Assembly (NCBI GenBank): GCA_949025205.1
Contig: CARMXJ010000008.1
Span: 1 to 41,166 of the forward strand
Source of the DNA: an uncultured Bacilli bacterium
GTDB lineage: Bacteria; Bacillota_I; Bacilli_A; RF39; UBA660
Reading direction: 5' to 3'
DNA: 41,166 nt
Under the pieces are notes generated by a model. That model made no database searches. It was not told the origin of the DNA and saw only the letters and a program-made list of their open reading frames with translations. How positions within the stretch are numbered: the first letter of the stretch is position 1; each line of letters opens with the position of its first letter. Position numbers and translations under genes: made by a program. Below, in pieces: positions 25,942 through 32,676 of this stretch.

Positions 25942-26541
25942 CTACTTTTTTATTCTTTCTAAAACAAATGCGATCTCTTCTTCTAAAGAAGATTCTTGCA
26001 AATCATTTTCTATAAAAAACTCTTTTTCATCCACTGTAGAAGCAGCTGTATTTTCAAAAATTGTAGAACAAGATGAAATTAATGTAGACAATCCAAAAGC
26101 AAGCACTGTTAAGCCATAGATAATAATTCTTTTTACACCATTCTCATATTTTCGAATCTCTTCTCCCCATTCAGCATAAAGCACTTCATAATCCTTACAA
26201 AACCTTTTTGCTTTTGAAATAATAACGGGATATTTAAAAATATTTTCTCCAGATAAAAACTCATAAAATCCCTCTTGTATTTCTCTAGAAAAACAAATAC
26301 AATCTTGTAACCAAATAAAAGTAATACCTTTTTGATCATTTTTTTCATGTTGTAACAAAGTTTTTAGCTGAGAAAGGATACCAAAAAGTTTTGTAGAGTT
26401 ATAGTCTATCTTACCAATATCTAAAAAGCACTCATAAAAAGCTACACATTTTTTTATATTTTTGTATTCTTCTTTTGTATCTATCTTTGTTTTAGTAATA
26501 ATTTTAATTAAAAGGTTGGTATATTCATCTATTAAGCTCAC
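25942..26541 (-). CDS. Hypothetical membrane-tethered protein, paralogue 2
   Basis: 199 residues, GTG start at 26541 with GGTGAT upstream. A helical N-terminal domain of about 140 residues ends in FCKDYEVLYAEWGEEIRKYEN. One hydrophobic segment follows at about 146-163 (IIIYGLTVLAFGLSTLIS), then an acidic C-terminal tail (LEEEIAFVLERIKK). The same plan and the same FC-x2-Y-x3-Y-x2-W-x6-YEN pattern occur in the upstream neighbour, so the two arose by duplication. Function unknown. Confidence 0.7.
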   Translation of the reverse strand: MSLIDEYTNLLIKIITKTKIDTKEEYKNIKKCVAFYECFLDIGKIDYNSTKLFGILSQLKTLLQHEKNDQKGITFIWLQDCICFSREIQEGFYEFLSGENIFKYPVIISKAKRFCKDYEVLYAEWGEEIRKYENGVKRIIIYGLTVLAFGLSTLISSCSTIFENTAASTVDEKEFFIENDLQESSLEEEIAFVLERIKK

Positions 26542-26617
26542 TCAAATCACCACTGCCAAATAAAATAACATAAAAAGAAAGAAAACTCAACAATTAATCC
26601 CTTTATTGTTAATTCTT

Positions 26618-27247
26618 CTATAATTTTCTTCTTAAAAGTAATTCTAAACCATCTTTTTTTTCTAATAAAGAATCAAATCCTATAGTTTCTTCTAAAATTT
26701 CATATTCAATTCTATCTGACTTAGGATCTTTTTTCCTTTCAAATAATTGTTCTAACTCTTCGCTTGTAAACCATAAACTTAAAAAAGTAAGAAAACCTAA
26801 CACTCCTATTGCTAATAATATTTTTTTCTTTCTCTTCGCATCTTTTACCTTTTCTAGGGTACACTTGTTTTCATAAGAATATAAAATAAATCTCCAATCT
26901 TTATAAATATCACTATACCCCTCACAAAAAAAAGCAGCAGTATCAATTGCTTTACCAAAGCTTTGTTTATCCCCGTTTAAACCCATTAAAATATCTTTCT
27001 GTATTTCTTCTGCTGTACTCAATGCAACCCGTAAGCCTTTAACAATAGAATTCTTTATAGATTCCGAGGATTTCAACCACTGGTTTGCTTGGTTAATCAT
27101 AGGTATAAGCAAAGTATAAACAGTTTTAAAATAATCCAGATCCATATGTTCCCGATCTTTTACTTTACTTAAACCAAAAAAAGTTTGATAAAAACCAATC
27201 AATAAATTAATATAATCAAATTCACTTCTATTTTCTATTTTATTCAT
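26618..27247 (-). CDS. Hypothetical membrane-tethered protein, paralogue 1
   Basis: 209 residues. The N-terminal helical domain ends in FCEGYSDIYKDWRFILYSYEN. A basic stretch (KRKKK) precedes one transmembrane helix at about 145-161 (ILLAIGVLGFLTFLSLW), then a charged tail ending EKKDGLELLLRRKL. It shares architecture and a motif with the gene downstream (gap 76 bp). The Shine-Dalgarno is AAAGGCG. It is separated from frr by a terminator and probably has its own promoter around 27260-27295. Unknown function. Confidence 0.7.
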   Translation of the reverse strand: MNKIENRSEFDYINLLIGFYQTFFGLSKVKDREHMDLDYFKTVYTLLIPMINQANQWLKSSESIKNSIVKGLRVALSTAEEIQKDILMGLNGDKQSFGKAIDTAAFFCEGYSDIYKDWRFILYSYENKCTLEKVKDAKRKKKILLAIGVLGFLTFLSLWFTSEELEQLFERKKDPKSDRIEYEILEETIGFDSLLEKKDGLELLLRRKL

Positions 27248-27337
27248 TTTTTAATCGCCTTTACCAAAATACAATAAAAATTTGAAAAATGCAAGCAAAA
27301 ATATTTTTTTGCACAATTATCCTTTGTCATTATAAAT

Positions 27338-27366
27338 CAAAAAAAGAATTAAACATGCATTAATTC
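27338..27366 (-). terminator. Terminator of frr
   Basis: GAATTAA and TTAATTC form a 7-bp stem around TGCATGT, followed by seven T on the minus strand. The stem spans the frr stop codon. Confidence 0.85.
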
Positions 27367-27876
27367 TTCTTCTTTTTCTTTTAATTTTTCATCTATAATT
27401 TTATTATATTTAGTAATAACTTCTTGTACTTCATTTAACAATCTTTTTTCATCATCTTCTGGATATTCTTCCTTTTTGATTTGATTATTTTCCTCTTGAC
27501 GGATATTTCGAAGAGCAACTCTTGCTTCTTCTGCAACATCTTTAGCTTGACGAACATATTCTCTTCTTCTATCTTCCGTAAGTTCTGGAATTGTTAGAAT
27601 AATAATTTCTCCATTATTGGTTGGAGTAATGCCAATATTTGCTTCATTTATAGCGCGTTCTATATCTTTTAAAGTTGTTCGATCAAATGGCTTAATCATT
27701 AATTGTCTAGCTTCTGGTACCGTAATATTAGCAAGACTTTGAATGGGAGACATAGATCCATAATAAGAAACCATAATCCCATTTAGCATAGCAGGATTCG
27801 CTCTTCCCGCTCTTATGTTTAATAATTTATTCTCTAAAGCAACGATAGCTTTATCCATTTTTTGTTCAATATTCAT
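27349..27876 (-). CDS. frr: Ribosome recycling factor
   Basis: Splits the post-termination ribosome together with EF-G. 175 residues, about 10 shorter than most, because the N-terminal helix is clipped. Motifs: LLNIRAGRANPAMLNGI, ITVPEARQLMIKPFD, LTEDRRREYVRQAK and a C-terminal KEKEEELMHV. GAGGAGGAAAC precedes the ATG. It normally follows pyrH; here two membrane-protein genes take that place between tsf and frr. Confidence 0.95.
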   Translation of the reverse strand: MNIEQKMDKAIVALENKLLNIRAGRANPAMLNGIMVSYYGSMSPIQSLANITVPEARQLMIKPFDRTTLKDIERAINEANIGITPTNNGEIIILTIPELTEDRRREYVRQAKDVAEEARVALRNIRQEENNQIKKEEYPEDDEKRLLNEVQEVITKYNKIIDEKLKEKEEELMHV

Positions 27877-27886
27877 TGTTTCCTCC

Positions 27887-28660
27887 TCATTTTAAACTTA
27901 TATTATCATTATAATCGACCGTATTTGTTTTGACAATATATTTTAAAATTAACTCTCCATCTTCTGCAATATACAAAATATAAGTTTCATTTTCTTTCAA
28001 ACTATTAATTGTTTCTTCTACTTTTATGTTATTTTCAAATTGATTTTTAATTAACTCTTCTCTTATTTGGGTTACTCCTCTAGTAAAACTAGTATTATAT
28101 AAAGAAAGCAAATCAGTTGAAGAAAGTCTTTTTCCTGTTAAAACATTAAATGTATAAGAACGCATTTTTAAAATATTAGAAACGCCGGAATCACAAGAAT
28201 ACATCGATTCATATAAGACTAAAGTAACATATTCATGATAAGTAAAAACTCCAAAATCAAGTACTGCTGCTTTTTTTATATTATCTATACTTTCCCTACA
28301 AATAGTATATGTTTCATTTGCACTTATTTTTTCTACAGATGCCTTTTTCTCATTAATTATATTTTTAAGTTCATTCGTAACGCTTACAGCATCTTCGCTT
28401 TCTAAATTAATAACAGGATATTTATAAACCATAGATAAATTCTCAGAAATCGAAATTTCATCTTGATAATATATAAAATCTTTTGCTTTTTCTTTTTTTA
28501 ATTTATCGCTTACTTTTTCTTTCTCTTCAGCAACCATCACTCTGTTCTCTAATTTTTCAGTATGGTTTCGATAAATTAAAAAAGTACCTCCACAAACAAT
28601 GCCTAAAATAAGTAAAAAGAAAAAGCTAAACCCTAAATAACTATTCTCTTCTTCATTCAT
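27887..28660 (-). CDS. Membrane-anchored protein with DUF3298/RsiV-like region
   Basis: 257 residues. One N-terminal transmembrane helix (about 9-29, LGFSFFFLLILGIVCGGTFL) is followed by a coiled K/E-rich stretch and an extracytoplasmic domain. The part SYTFNVLTGKRLSSTDLL resembles the F-x2-x-TGK-x-L-x3-DL pattern of DUF3298 domains found in RsiV and PgdA-type proteins. No sigma-binding N-terminal cytoplasmic domain is present, so an anti-sigma role is unlikely. It starts 7 bp inside the end of the thioredoxin-like gene upstream and ends 10 bp before frr. Assignment of the domain is tentative. Confidence 0.6.
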   Translation of the reverse strand: MNEEENSYLGFSFFFLLILGIVCGGTFLIYRNHTEKLENRVMVAEEKEKVSDKLKKEKAKDFIYYQDEISISENLSMVYKYPVINLESEDAVSVTNELKNIINEKKASVEKISANETYTICRESIDNIKKAAVLDFGVFTYHEYVTLVLYESMYSCDSGVSNILKMRSYTFNVLTGKRLSSTDLLSLYNTSFTRGVTQIREELIKNQFENNIKVEETINSLKENETYILYIAEDGELILKYIVKTNTVDYNDNISLK

Positions 28661-29240
28661 TTTTATCCATCCTTAAATAATTCTTTATCATAACATCAAA
28701 TTTAGTTTTTAACGCACTTTTTTGATAATCTGTAAAATATTCTTCCGGTGTTACATTTCCTTTTAAATGCGCTATTTCATCATCAAAATAAAGAACATTT
28801 CCCGATTTTACAAAAACAATGGTTGGAGCAGTCAAATCTTGATTTCCCAAATCTGTAGTAGCCAAATACTCTTTTAATTTTAAAACAATATTGTTATATG
28901 TAACATTATTCAAATTACGGTCTTTCTTAAAATCATAATAATAAATTTCTGATATCCCATTTACCAAAGCCATTTCGTTTAAATAATCCGCATAGTAATG
29001 ACTCCAAATATTGCTAGGAAATCCAAAAAACAAAATTCCAGATTTTCCATTTAAAACTTCCAAAACTTCGTGTTCCCCCACATATTTAAACACATTATTT
29101 TTAGATATATCTTTATATTCACCAGAAAAACGTACATTATCACTTACAGTTGTTTGATAATCTTTCGTTCCTAAATAAATAAAAAGAAAAAGCATAAAAA
29201 CAAATAAAAACAATTTTACTATATTTTTTAATTTTTTCAT
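28653..29240 (-). CDS. Membrane-anchored thioredoxin-fold-like protein lacking CxxC
   Basis: 195 residues from ATG 29240; the open frame extends upstream over the tsf terminator and is not credible there. An N-terminal anchor at about 6-25 (IVKLFLFVFMLFLFIYLG) precedes a domain with SGILFFGFPSNIWSHYY, where thioredoxins have a beta strand and then CxxC. APTIVFVKSG, the cis-proline strand, follows later. No cysteine is present at the active-site position, so it would not be a redox enzyme. It is cotranscribed with the DUF3298-like gene and frr. Fold assignment is by pattern only. Confidence 0.55.
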   Translation of the reverse strand: MKKLKNIVKLFLFVFMLFLFIYLGTKDYQTTVSDNVRFSGEYKDISKNNVFKYVGEHEVLEVLNGKSGILFFGFPSNIWSHYYADYLNEMALVNGISEIYYYDFKKDRNLNNVTYNNIVLKLKEYLATTDLGNQDLTAPTIVFVKSGNVLYFDDEIAHLKGNVTPEEYFTDYQKSALKTKFDVMIKNYLRMDKNE

Positions 29241-29288
29241 AAATACCACTATATTTAGTATAACAAGAAACCAAAAACTTATCGAGCA

Positions 29289-29318
29289 ATAAAAAAGACA
29301 TCCGTAAAACAAATGTCT
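29289..29318 (-). terminator. Terminator of rpsB-tsf
   Basis: AGACAT and ATGTCT form a 6-bp stem around an 11-base loop and are followed by TTTTTT on the minus strand, 10 bases after the tsf stop. Confidence 0.75.
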
Positions 29319-29327
29319 AAATCTTAA

Positions 29328-30206
29328 TTATTTTCCGCTTACTTGATTCATTACTTCTTCAGCAAAGTTATCATTACGTTTTTCCATACCTTCACCAACT
29401 TCATAACGAATCATTTTTTTGATTGCTCCACCATTATTAGCTACATAGGTAGAAACATTAATGTCTCCATCCTTAATGAAGGCTTGTTCAGCAAGACAGA
29501 TTTCTTTAAAGAATTTCTTAATTCTTCCTTCAACCATTTTTTCTGCGATATCTGCTGGTTTTCCTTCATTCATAGATTGTTCTTTTAAAACTTCTCGTTC
29601 ACGTGCTACAACACTTTCTGGAACATCTGAAATAAACACATAACTTGGTTTCATGGCAGCAGATTGCATAGCAACATCTTTTGCCACTTCTTCATTTGCA
29701 CCTTCAAGTACAGTTAAGACAGCAATCTTTCCACCCATATGTAAATAAGCCCCAAATACTTCAGTACTCGCTTTTTCTACAACTTCCATTCTTCTAAAAG
29801 ACAACTTTTCACCAATTTTAGCAGTTTTAGCAACAATTAAATCAGCTATAGTTCCTTCTTCCAAAGAAACTTCTAAAGCTTCTTCTAAAGAGGTGGCATT
29901 GCTTTTTAAAATAGCATTGCCTATCGTATCAATCATATTTGTAAATTCTTCATTTTTACTAACAAAATCCGTTTCAGAATTTACTTCTAAAATAACAGCT
30001 TTATTCCCATCTATATAAATATTAGCAAGTCCCTCAGCAGCAATACGGCTTCCTTTTTTCTCTGCTTTAGCAATTCCTTTTTCTCTTAAATAATCCATAG
30101 CAGCATCCATATCGCCATTACATTCCGATAAAGCTTTTTTACAGTCCATCATCCCTGCACCGCTTTTTTCACGCAAATCACGAACTAAACTTGCACTAAT
30201 TTCCAT
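29328..30206 (-). CDS. tsf: Translation elongation factor Ts
   Basis: Nucleotide exchange factor for EF-Tu. 292 residues. N-terminal UBA-like domain LVRDLREKSGAGMMDCKKAL, then GIAKAEKKGSRIAAEG, core VLEVNSETDFVSKN (the EF-Tu-contact TDFV motif) and a C-terminal dimerisation region. AAGGAG lies upstream of the ATG. It is 22 bp downstream of rpsB and ends at a terminator, so pyrH and frr are not in this operon. Confidence 0.97.
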   Translation of the reverse strand: MEISASLVRDLREKSGAGMMDCKKALSECNGDMDAAMDYLREKGIAKAEKKGSRIAAEGLANIYIDGNKAVILEVNSETDFVSKNEEFTNMIDTIGNAILKSNATSLEEALEVSLEEGTIADLIVAKTAKIGEKLSFRRMEVVEKASTEVFGAYLHMGGKIAVLTVLEGANEEVAKDVAMQSAAMKPSYVFISDVPESVVAREREVLKEQSMNEGKPADIAEKMVEGRIKKFFKEICLAEQAFIKDGDINVSTYVANNGGAIKKMIRYEVGEGMEKRNDNFAEEVMNQVSGK

Positions 30207-30228
30207 AAACTAAACTCCTTTTCTTTTT

Positions 30229-31176
30229 TTATTTTAAATTACCAATAAGTTCCTCTTTTTTCATAGTAGAATATCCTTTAATGCCTTGCTCTTTAGCAAT
30301 GGCTTTTAATTCCGTTAAAGTCATACTACTATAATCTTTTTCTTCTACTTTTTGTTCAGTAGTTTCTTCTTTTTTTGGTTCTTCTTTGATTGCTTCAGCT
30401 ACAGCCTCTTTTTTCTCTTCTATCTTTTTTTCTACAGTTTCTTTTGTATCTTCTTTTTTGTTTTTATCTTCTTCCGTAACATAATCTACCATTTCTAAGT
30501 TACGTGCTTCACATATAGCATTATTTAAAACACCAATTACAACTTTAACAGCACGAACCGCATCATCATTGGCAGGGATTACAAAATCCACATCATCTGG
30601 GTCACAATTCGTATCTACAAGTCCAAATACAGGTATATTTAACTTTCTTGCTTCACGAATGGCATTTATTTCCTTTTTAGGGTCTACTATAATAATCGCT
30701 TGTGGTAATTTATTCATTTCACGAATTCCACATAATACACGATTTAATTTATCATATTCTTTACGAAGCCCAATGACTTCTTTTTTAGGAAGTACATCAA
30801 ATACTCCATTGCTTTCCATAGCTTCGATTTCTTCTAAACGCTTAACTCTTCTTCTAATTGTTCTAAAATTTGTTAAAGTTCCACCTAACCATCTTTCTGT
30901 TACATAGTAACTTTCACTACGAATGGCTTCTTCCTTACAAACTTCACTTGCTTGTTTTTTAGTACCTACAAATAAGAAAGTTCCACCATTATCAGCAATT
31001 GCTTTAATTTCTTTATAAGCTTCCTCTAACTTTTCTACTGTTTTTTGTAAATCAATAATATGTATTTCATCTCTTGCTGCAAAAATATATTGTTTCATTT
31101 TTGGATTCCATCTTTTCGTTTGATGTCCAAAATGAACTCCTGCTTCTAATAAATAACTCATAGAAACAACGGCCAT
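30229..31176 (-). CDS. rpsB: 30S ribosomal protein S2 with C-terminal SAP/Rho_N-like extension
   Basis: Residues 1-230 are ordinary S2: GVHFGHQTKRWNPKM, FVGTKKQA, ERWLGGTLTNF, and IPVFGLVDTNCDP. The protein continues to 315 residues, against about 230-260 usually. After VDYVTEEDKN comes a highly charged K/E-rich linker (about 235-281) and a final helix-turn-helix-like segment, SMTLTELKAIAKEQGI plus STMKKEELIGNL (283-314). This looks like a SAP or Rho N-terminal nucleic-acid-binding motif. GAAGGAGGA precedes the ATG, and a structured leader lies upstream. Confidence 0.95.
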   Translation of the reverse strand: MAVVSMSYLLEAGVHFGHQTKRWNPKMKQYIFAARDEIHIIDLQKTVEKLEEAYKEIKAIADNGGTFLFVGTKKQASEVCKEEAIRSESYYVTERWLGGTLTNFRTIRRRVKRLEEIEAMESNGVFDVLPKKEVIGLRKEYDKLNRVLCGIREMNKLPQAIIIVDPKKEINAIREARKLNIPVFGLVDTNCDPDDVDFVIPANDDAVRAVKVVIGVLNNAICEARNLEMVDYVTEEDKNKKEDTKETVEKKIEEKKEAVAEAIKEEPKKEETTEQKVEEKDYSSMTLTELKAIAKEQGIKGYSTMKKEELIGNLK

Positions 31177-31199
31177 AAAATATTTCCTCCTTCGTTAAA

Positions 31200-31285
31200 A
31201 CATCTGCTTGGTTCCACTTAAAACTATCACCTCTTCGGCACTCGATAACTTTAATCCCCAAACATGTCTATTTGCTAACTTTTTA
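31200..31285 (-). promoter_or_regulatory. Structured 5' leader of rpsB
   Basis: Minus-strand RNA can fold as follows. The outer helix is ACAT..TTGG (31267-31258) with CCAA..ATGT (31211-31200). The inner 11-bp helix is TTAAAGTTATC (31254-31244) with GATAGTTTTAA (31228-31218), including two G-U pairs, capped by GAGTGCCGAAGAGGT. A separate hairpin GCTAA/TTAGC lies at 31285-31272. The fold sits between the promoter and rpsB, as expected for an S2 autoregulatory leader; that function is inferred. Confidence 0.65.
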
Positions 31286-31294
31286 GCCACTTGT

Positions 31295-31323
31295 ATTTTA
31301 ACAAATAAACGTATGTTATACAA
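31295..31323 (-). promoter_or_regulatory. Promoter of rpsB-tsf
   Basis: TTGTAT, 17-bp spacer, TAAAAT on the minus strand, immediately upstream of the structured leader. Confidence 0.65.
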
Positions 31324-31363
31324 GCATTTTTACTATTAATATATCGTTTTTTTCTAAAAAATA

Positions 31364-31588
31364 TTACATTTTAATCAGCAAATACCCCTTATACCTTGCA
31401 TAATACTTTTTCTTAAAAAGCGTTAATAATTCCTTATCCATAAAACCTAAAACAGAAATCACAATTTTATCAATTCCATAATCATCTAAAATTCGAAATA
31501 ACCTTCTTTGTAAAATGGAAATAGTATCCAAATTAATATCGTTTGTTATATCGACATACAAAGTTTCATTTTGATAATAAAAATCCAT
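31364..31588 (-). CDS. Short STAS-like protein
   Basis: 74 residues starting MDFYYQNETLYVDI, with GGTGAT five bases before the ATG. The strand-helix-strand pattern (LYVDITNDIN, SILQRRLFRILDDYG, DKIVISVLG) resembles the first half of STAS-domain anti-sigma-factor antagonists such as SpoIIAA. The usual phosphorylatable Ser and second half are not evident, and SpoIIAA is about 117 residues. It may be a truncated or very reduced STAS protein. It borders the degraded 31.6-32.6 kb region. Identification is weak. Confidence 0.45.
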   Translation of the reverse strand: MDFYYQNETLYVDITNDINLDTISILQRRLFRILDDYGIDKIVISVLGFMDKELLTLFKKKYYARYKGYLLIKM

Positions 31589-31662
31589 AAAAATATCACC
31601 AAAAACAGAATAACAGAAATAAAAAATTTTATTATATTTTCGACAAAAGTTCTATTTTTTTT

Positions 31663-31776
31663 CTACAACAATTCTTGTAACTCTTTTAAAAATTGTAATG
31701 TCTGTATAGGGGTTGTTTAATCTAAGTCTACATTTTTTAAATATTCTAATGCATCTGTTACGTTAGCGGCCTCCAC
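31663..31776 (-). pseudogene. mutS: Probable 3' fragment of mutS
   Basis: 38 codons on the minus strand. Translation gives DALEYLKNVDLD, one in-frame TAA, then TTPIQTLQFLKELQELL and a TAG stop. Compare the MutS C-terminus, where a D-x-L-x3-D...TP-x-x-AL-x2-(L/I)-x2-L pattern is usual (E. coli ends LTPRQALEWIYRLKSLV). There is no start and no upstream MutS sequence, so only the last ~35 codons survive. It lies directly after the reverse-transcriptase remnant. A chance match to a short helical segment is possible. Confidence 0.45.
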
Positions 31777-31799
31777 GAGAAGAAACAATTTGTAAATTT

Positions 31800-32130
31800 A
31801 AACAAGACTATGAACACACATATATTTAGAAAGGCTAGATACATCTACATGAAAAAAGGAAAGTAACTTTTCTAAAAAATGATTAAAATCAAAAGATTGT
31901 AATTTCTTATTCAGCATAAAAAATAATTTATCATGTTAAATATTATCAAAAAACTTACTAAAATCAATTTGCAAAATATATCATTTTATTTTTAGAAATT
32001 GCTTATAATAAACAACTTCAATAAAAAGAATCTATCGTAAACAGTTGTACCAGACATATCTGATAACATCATGATATTAATTTACCTTTCGGAGTAATAA
32101 AACTTCCTTCCATACTTATATCGGCTCGTA
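31800..32130 (-). pseudogene. Decayed reverse transcriptase (DGR-type likely)
   Basis: Pieces of an RT palm can be read on the minus strand. SFITPKGKLI (near 32104-32072) fits the N-terminal (PK/R) motif. HDVIRYVWYNCL (32073-32038) fits the DRVV-x2-ALYN-x-L motif. LQIDFSKFFDNI-stop-HDKLF (about 31972-31921) is a clear RT motif of the D-x3-FF-x2-I-x-H-x2-L type. FLEKLLSFF follows. The pieces are separated by stops and frame changes, and no YxDD segment survives. Position next to an adenine-rich repeat of a target gene's 3' end suggests a DGR RT; a group II intron RT is the alternative. Confidence 0.7.
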
Positions 32131-32159
32131 GCCTACACTTAGTATAAATTTATAGATCA

Positions 32160-32239
32160 AGGGCGAACGACATTTCCAGAATTAGACACGTTGTTATTGA
32201 AATTTGCGAAATTCGATGCAGCAAGATTACAGTTTTACC
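32160..32239 (-). repeat. Candidate DGR template repeat (TR), possibly degraded
   Basis: Minus-strand sequence related to the 3' end of the gene at 32673-33875. Both start with a GTAAAA/CTAAAA block, share GC(A/G)TCG, TTTCGCAA and the final CGTTCGCCCT. The TR copy is rich in AAT/AAC codons (reads ASNFANFNNNVSNSGNVVRP, then TGA). In 25 well-aligned columns (32213-32189 against 32768-32744) there are 9 differences. Seven of them fall on TR adenines. After that the copies diverge, and the TR is about 24 bases shorter than the VR. Confidence 0.62.
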
Positions 32240-32637
32240 CCCCCTCCCCCAAAAAAAATTTTAGTCCTTAATATTTTTTGATCTAACAGCTATTTTATTA
32301 TCACTTTACCGTCCTTTTAAACAAAGCAATCTCTCGCTCAATAATATCAACATTAAGGCACATACTTTTCTGCATCAGCAGGAAAAATAGTCAAAACATA
32401 TTGGCATTTCTTGCAATAAATCTTCACAACATCCAATAGCATTATTTTGATAATTTCTTCTCCCGTAAAGTTCCCGACATTTCCAACAAAAGGAATATTC
32501 CTTGTAAACTGTTTTATCCCAAAATCCCGAAGAAGCACCTCTGTTATCTTTTTTCGTAAAACAATAGCATTGAAAAAAACTGGATCGCAGACAAACTTCT
32601 TTTGCTTTTAACAACACTCACAAATACTCACCCTCTC
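32238..32637. other. Degraded intergenic sequence with poly-C tract
   Basis: No intact gene is supported. It opens with C7-T-C5 at 32238-32250. On the minus strand, overlapping frames contain fragments such as GFWDKTVYKEYSFCWKCREL in one frame, RNIPFVGNVGNFTGEEIIKI in another and IIEREIALFKRTVK in a third, consistent with a frameshifted gene. Its place between VR gene and TR is where a DGR accessory gene (avd) usually lies, but no convincing Avd match can be made by eye. Confidence 0.45.
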
Positions 32638-32676
32638 TTAATCTTCATCGCCCATAAAGGGTTAGATGAAGATTAA
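32638..32676 (-). repeat. Perfect 12-bp inverted repeat just after the VR
   Basis: TTAATCTTCATC and GATGAAGATTAA enclose 15 bases, within which CCC/GGG can also pair around TTTAT. It overlaps the target gene's stop codon and starts 14 bases beyond the conserved CGTTCGCCCT block. No T run follows on either strand, so it is not a typical terminator. DGRs often carry such a hairpin/cruciform just downstream of the VR. Confidence 0.75.

Noticed and set aside
30569..30907. 112-residue plus-strand ORF
   Set aside because: Antisense to the conserved S2 core; no start signal.
31067..31261. 64-residue minus-strand ORF at the rpsB 5' end
   Set aside because: Out of frame with rpsB and covering its leader and RBS; shadow of the rpsB region.
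32160..32239. TR copy as a simple decayed duplicate of the gene's 3' end
   Set aside because: Possible, and kept as the main alternative, but ordinary decay would not put 7 of 9 changes on one base of one copy, and an RT remnant lies next to it.
32353..32617. Two overlapping minus-strand ORFs (61 and 80 residues) between the surface gene and the TR
   Set aside because: They use different frames over the same DNA, lack ribosome-binding sites and look like pieces of one frameshifted gene; treated as degraded sequence.
32638..32676. Inverted repeat as a transcription terminator
   Set aside because: No T run on either strand; better explained as a DGR-type hairpin.
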